Below are positions 30,570-31,260 of a DNA stretch of 31,260 bases, piece after piece; the first letter of the stretch is position 1, and each line of letters opens with the position of its first letter. Source of the DNA: Nemertoderma westbladi (taxonomy: Eukaryota > Xenacoelomorpha > Nemertodermatida > Nemertodermatidae); contig JAUCBJ010008870.1 of the NCBI GenBank assembly GCA_032718475.1, positions 1 through 31,260 on the forward strand, given 5' to 3'. The notes below the pieces were generated by a model that saw nothing but the letters and a program-made list of their open reading frames with translations, was not told the DNA's origin and did not search any database. The position numbers were made by a program, and so were the translations under genes.

Positions 30570-30770
30570 ACAGTTATATCATAAATATTTTATTCATTAA
30601 TATATTTTGCAACAGTTTAATTCTGAAAAAATCAATGTTTTCACAAATCTTTTTATATTTTCATAAAAAAATACTTGCTAATAAAAAAAAAAACACTAGC
30701 TAACTTAATATATAATATCTAGTAATGTTCTAGAGCATTAACCAATAAATATAATAAATTAGTAATTATT
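30570..30770 (+). repeat. internal portion of the dispersed TIR family
   Basis: The stretch aligns with about 17800-18010: CATTAATATATT(T/C)TGCAA, TTTCACA, AACACTAGCTA and TAATGTTCTAGA occur in the same order. No terminal repeat was found next to it. 30233-30569 between the copies is AT-rich with no gene. Confidence 0.55.
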
Positions 30771-30856
30771 TTTTTAAACTAGCTATTGATTTTAAAAATT
30801 GTGAAAATTTTTTTTTTGAAAACAACTATATTTTTACATATTTTTTGAAAAAATTT

Positions 30857-30933
30857 GGTGGGGTGTGTATGCATACTGAACCAGTATCGCTGATCGCTGA
30901 ACGGTACTGGTTCAGTATGCGTACACCCCCACC
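30857..30933. other. 31-bp-arm inverted repeat (hairpin)
   Basis: The arms 30857-30887 and 30903-30933 pair almost fully around a 15-base loop. Both share CATACTGAACCAGTA exactly, with one bulge and a few mismatches near GGTGGGG. The flanking AAAAAATTT and its partner AAAAAATA extend the pairing. It is more GC-rich than its surroundings. It could be a tiny fold-back element, a transposon end pair, or a small-RNA precursor. The DNA from 30934 to 31260 is AT-rich with a GGTACTAGTACC palindrome near 31196 and no gene. Confidence 0.8.
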
Positions 30934-31260
30934 ATATTTTTTATACTAATTAGTTTTTTATAATTTATTTTTTTAATGTTCTAGTTGTTAGCTATTTGCT
31001 TATGAAAAATAATGTTCTATAACAAATATTTTTATTCTGGAACATCTTTTTAGAAAATCTAAAGGTTTGTATTAAATGAGTTCGTTATATCAACAGTATT
31101 TAGATTTTAATGATTCTATGGAAACATTATTCTCTTTTATAAAACTAGCTAGTCCTATACACTATGTGCCACTTTGTGCGTAGAAATCGTTATGGGGTAC
31201 TAGTACCATAGGCCCTATGTGTCTCAAATTTTTATGTATTGTGTAACCAATTTTTTTCAT

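Overview
The window is metazoan genomic DNA, probably from a marine or spiralian invertebrate. It contains endonuclease/reverse-transcriptase LINEs of the CR1/L2 type, a BEL/Pao LTR retrotransposon (a metazoan-only lineage), a Tc1/mariner-type transposase remnant, a SINE whose core resembles from memory those of cephalopods and other molluscs, and one SLC6 (sodium/neurotransmitter symporter family) gene. Nothing looks bacterial: most of the sequence is repeats, and the short open frames inside them are mostly by-products of composition.

Layout. 1-3492 is a chain of old transposons: a minus-strand LINE running off the left edge (1-2157), cut at its 5' side by a Tc1/mariner-like element (from 2158) that is itself truncated near 3230, then a short piece of another LINE reverse transcriptase on the plus strand (3279-3491). 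3493-11574 is one BEL/Pao element on the minus strand with two LTRs. It keeps a very long, damaged gag, but its gag zinc knuckle runs almost directly into the C-terminal domain of integrase, so protease, reverse transcriptase, RNase H and the integrase core are gone. 11575-13708 holds decayed retroelement scraps and a small 20-bp minisatellite.

The only intact host-type gene is a single-exon, divergent SLC6 transporter (13709-15793, minus strand). It has lost the family's extracellular-gate arginine in TM1 and, by my alignment, the partner aspartate in TM10. 15800-18900 is AT-rich DNA with two SINE-like units, a tandem duplication, a TIR-bounded non-autonomous element and many copies of the palindrome GTTCTAGAAC. 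18904-28576 is about 8 kb of a 21-bp minisatellite arranged in higher-order repeats, split by a 5'-truncated but open LINE copy (20114-21832). 28577-31260 returns to AT-rich DNA, with more copies of the TIR element family, an 863-bp fold-back element with TA target duplications, and a 31-bp-arm hairpin.

I see no operon-like or pathway relationship between the genes. The window reads as a transposon- and satellite-rich region with one transporter gene embedded in it. The strongest leads are the gag-plus-integrase-tail BEL element with its poly-G frame changes and hairpin cluster, the SLC6 protein with an altered gate, and the satellite's higher-order structure.
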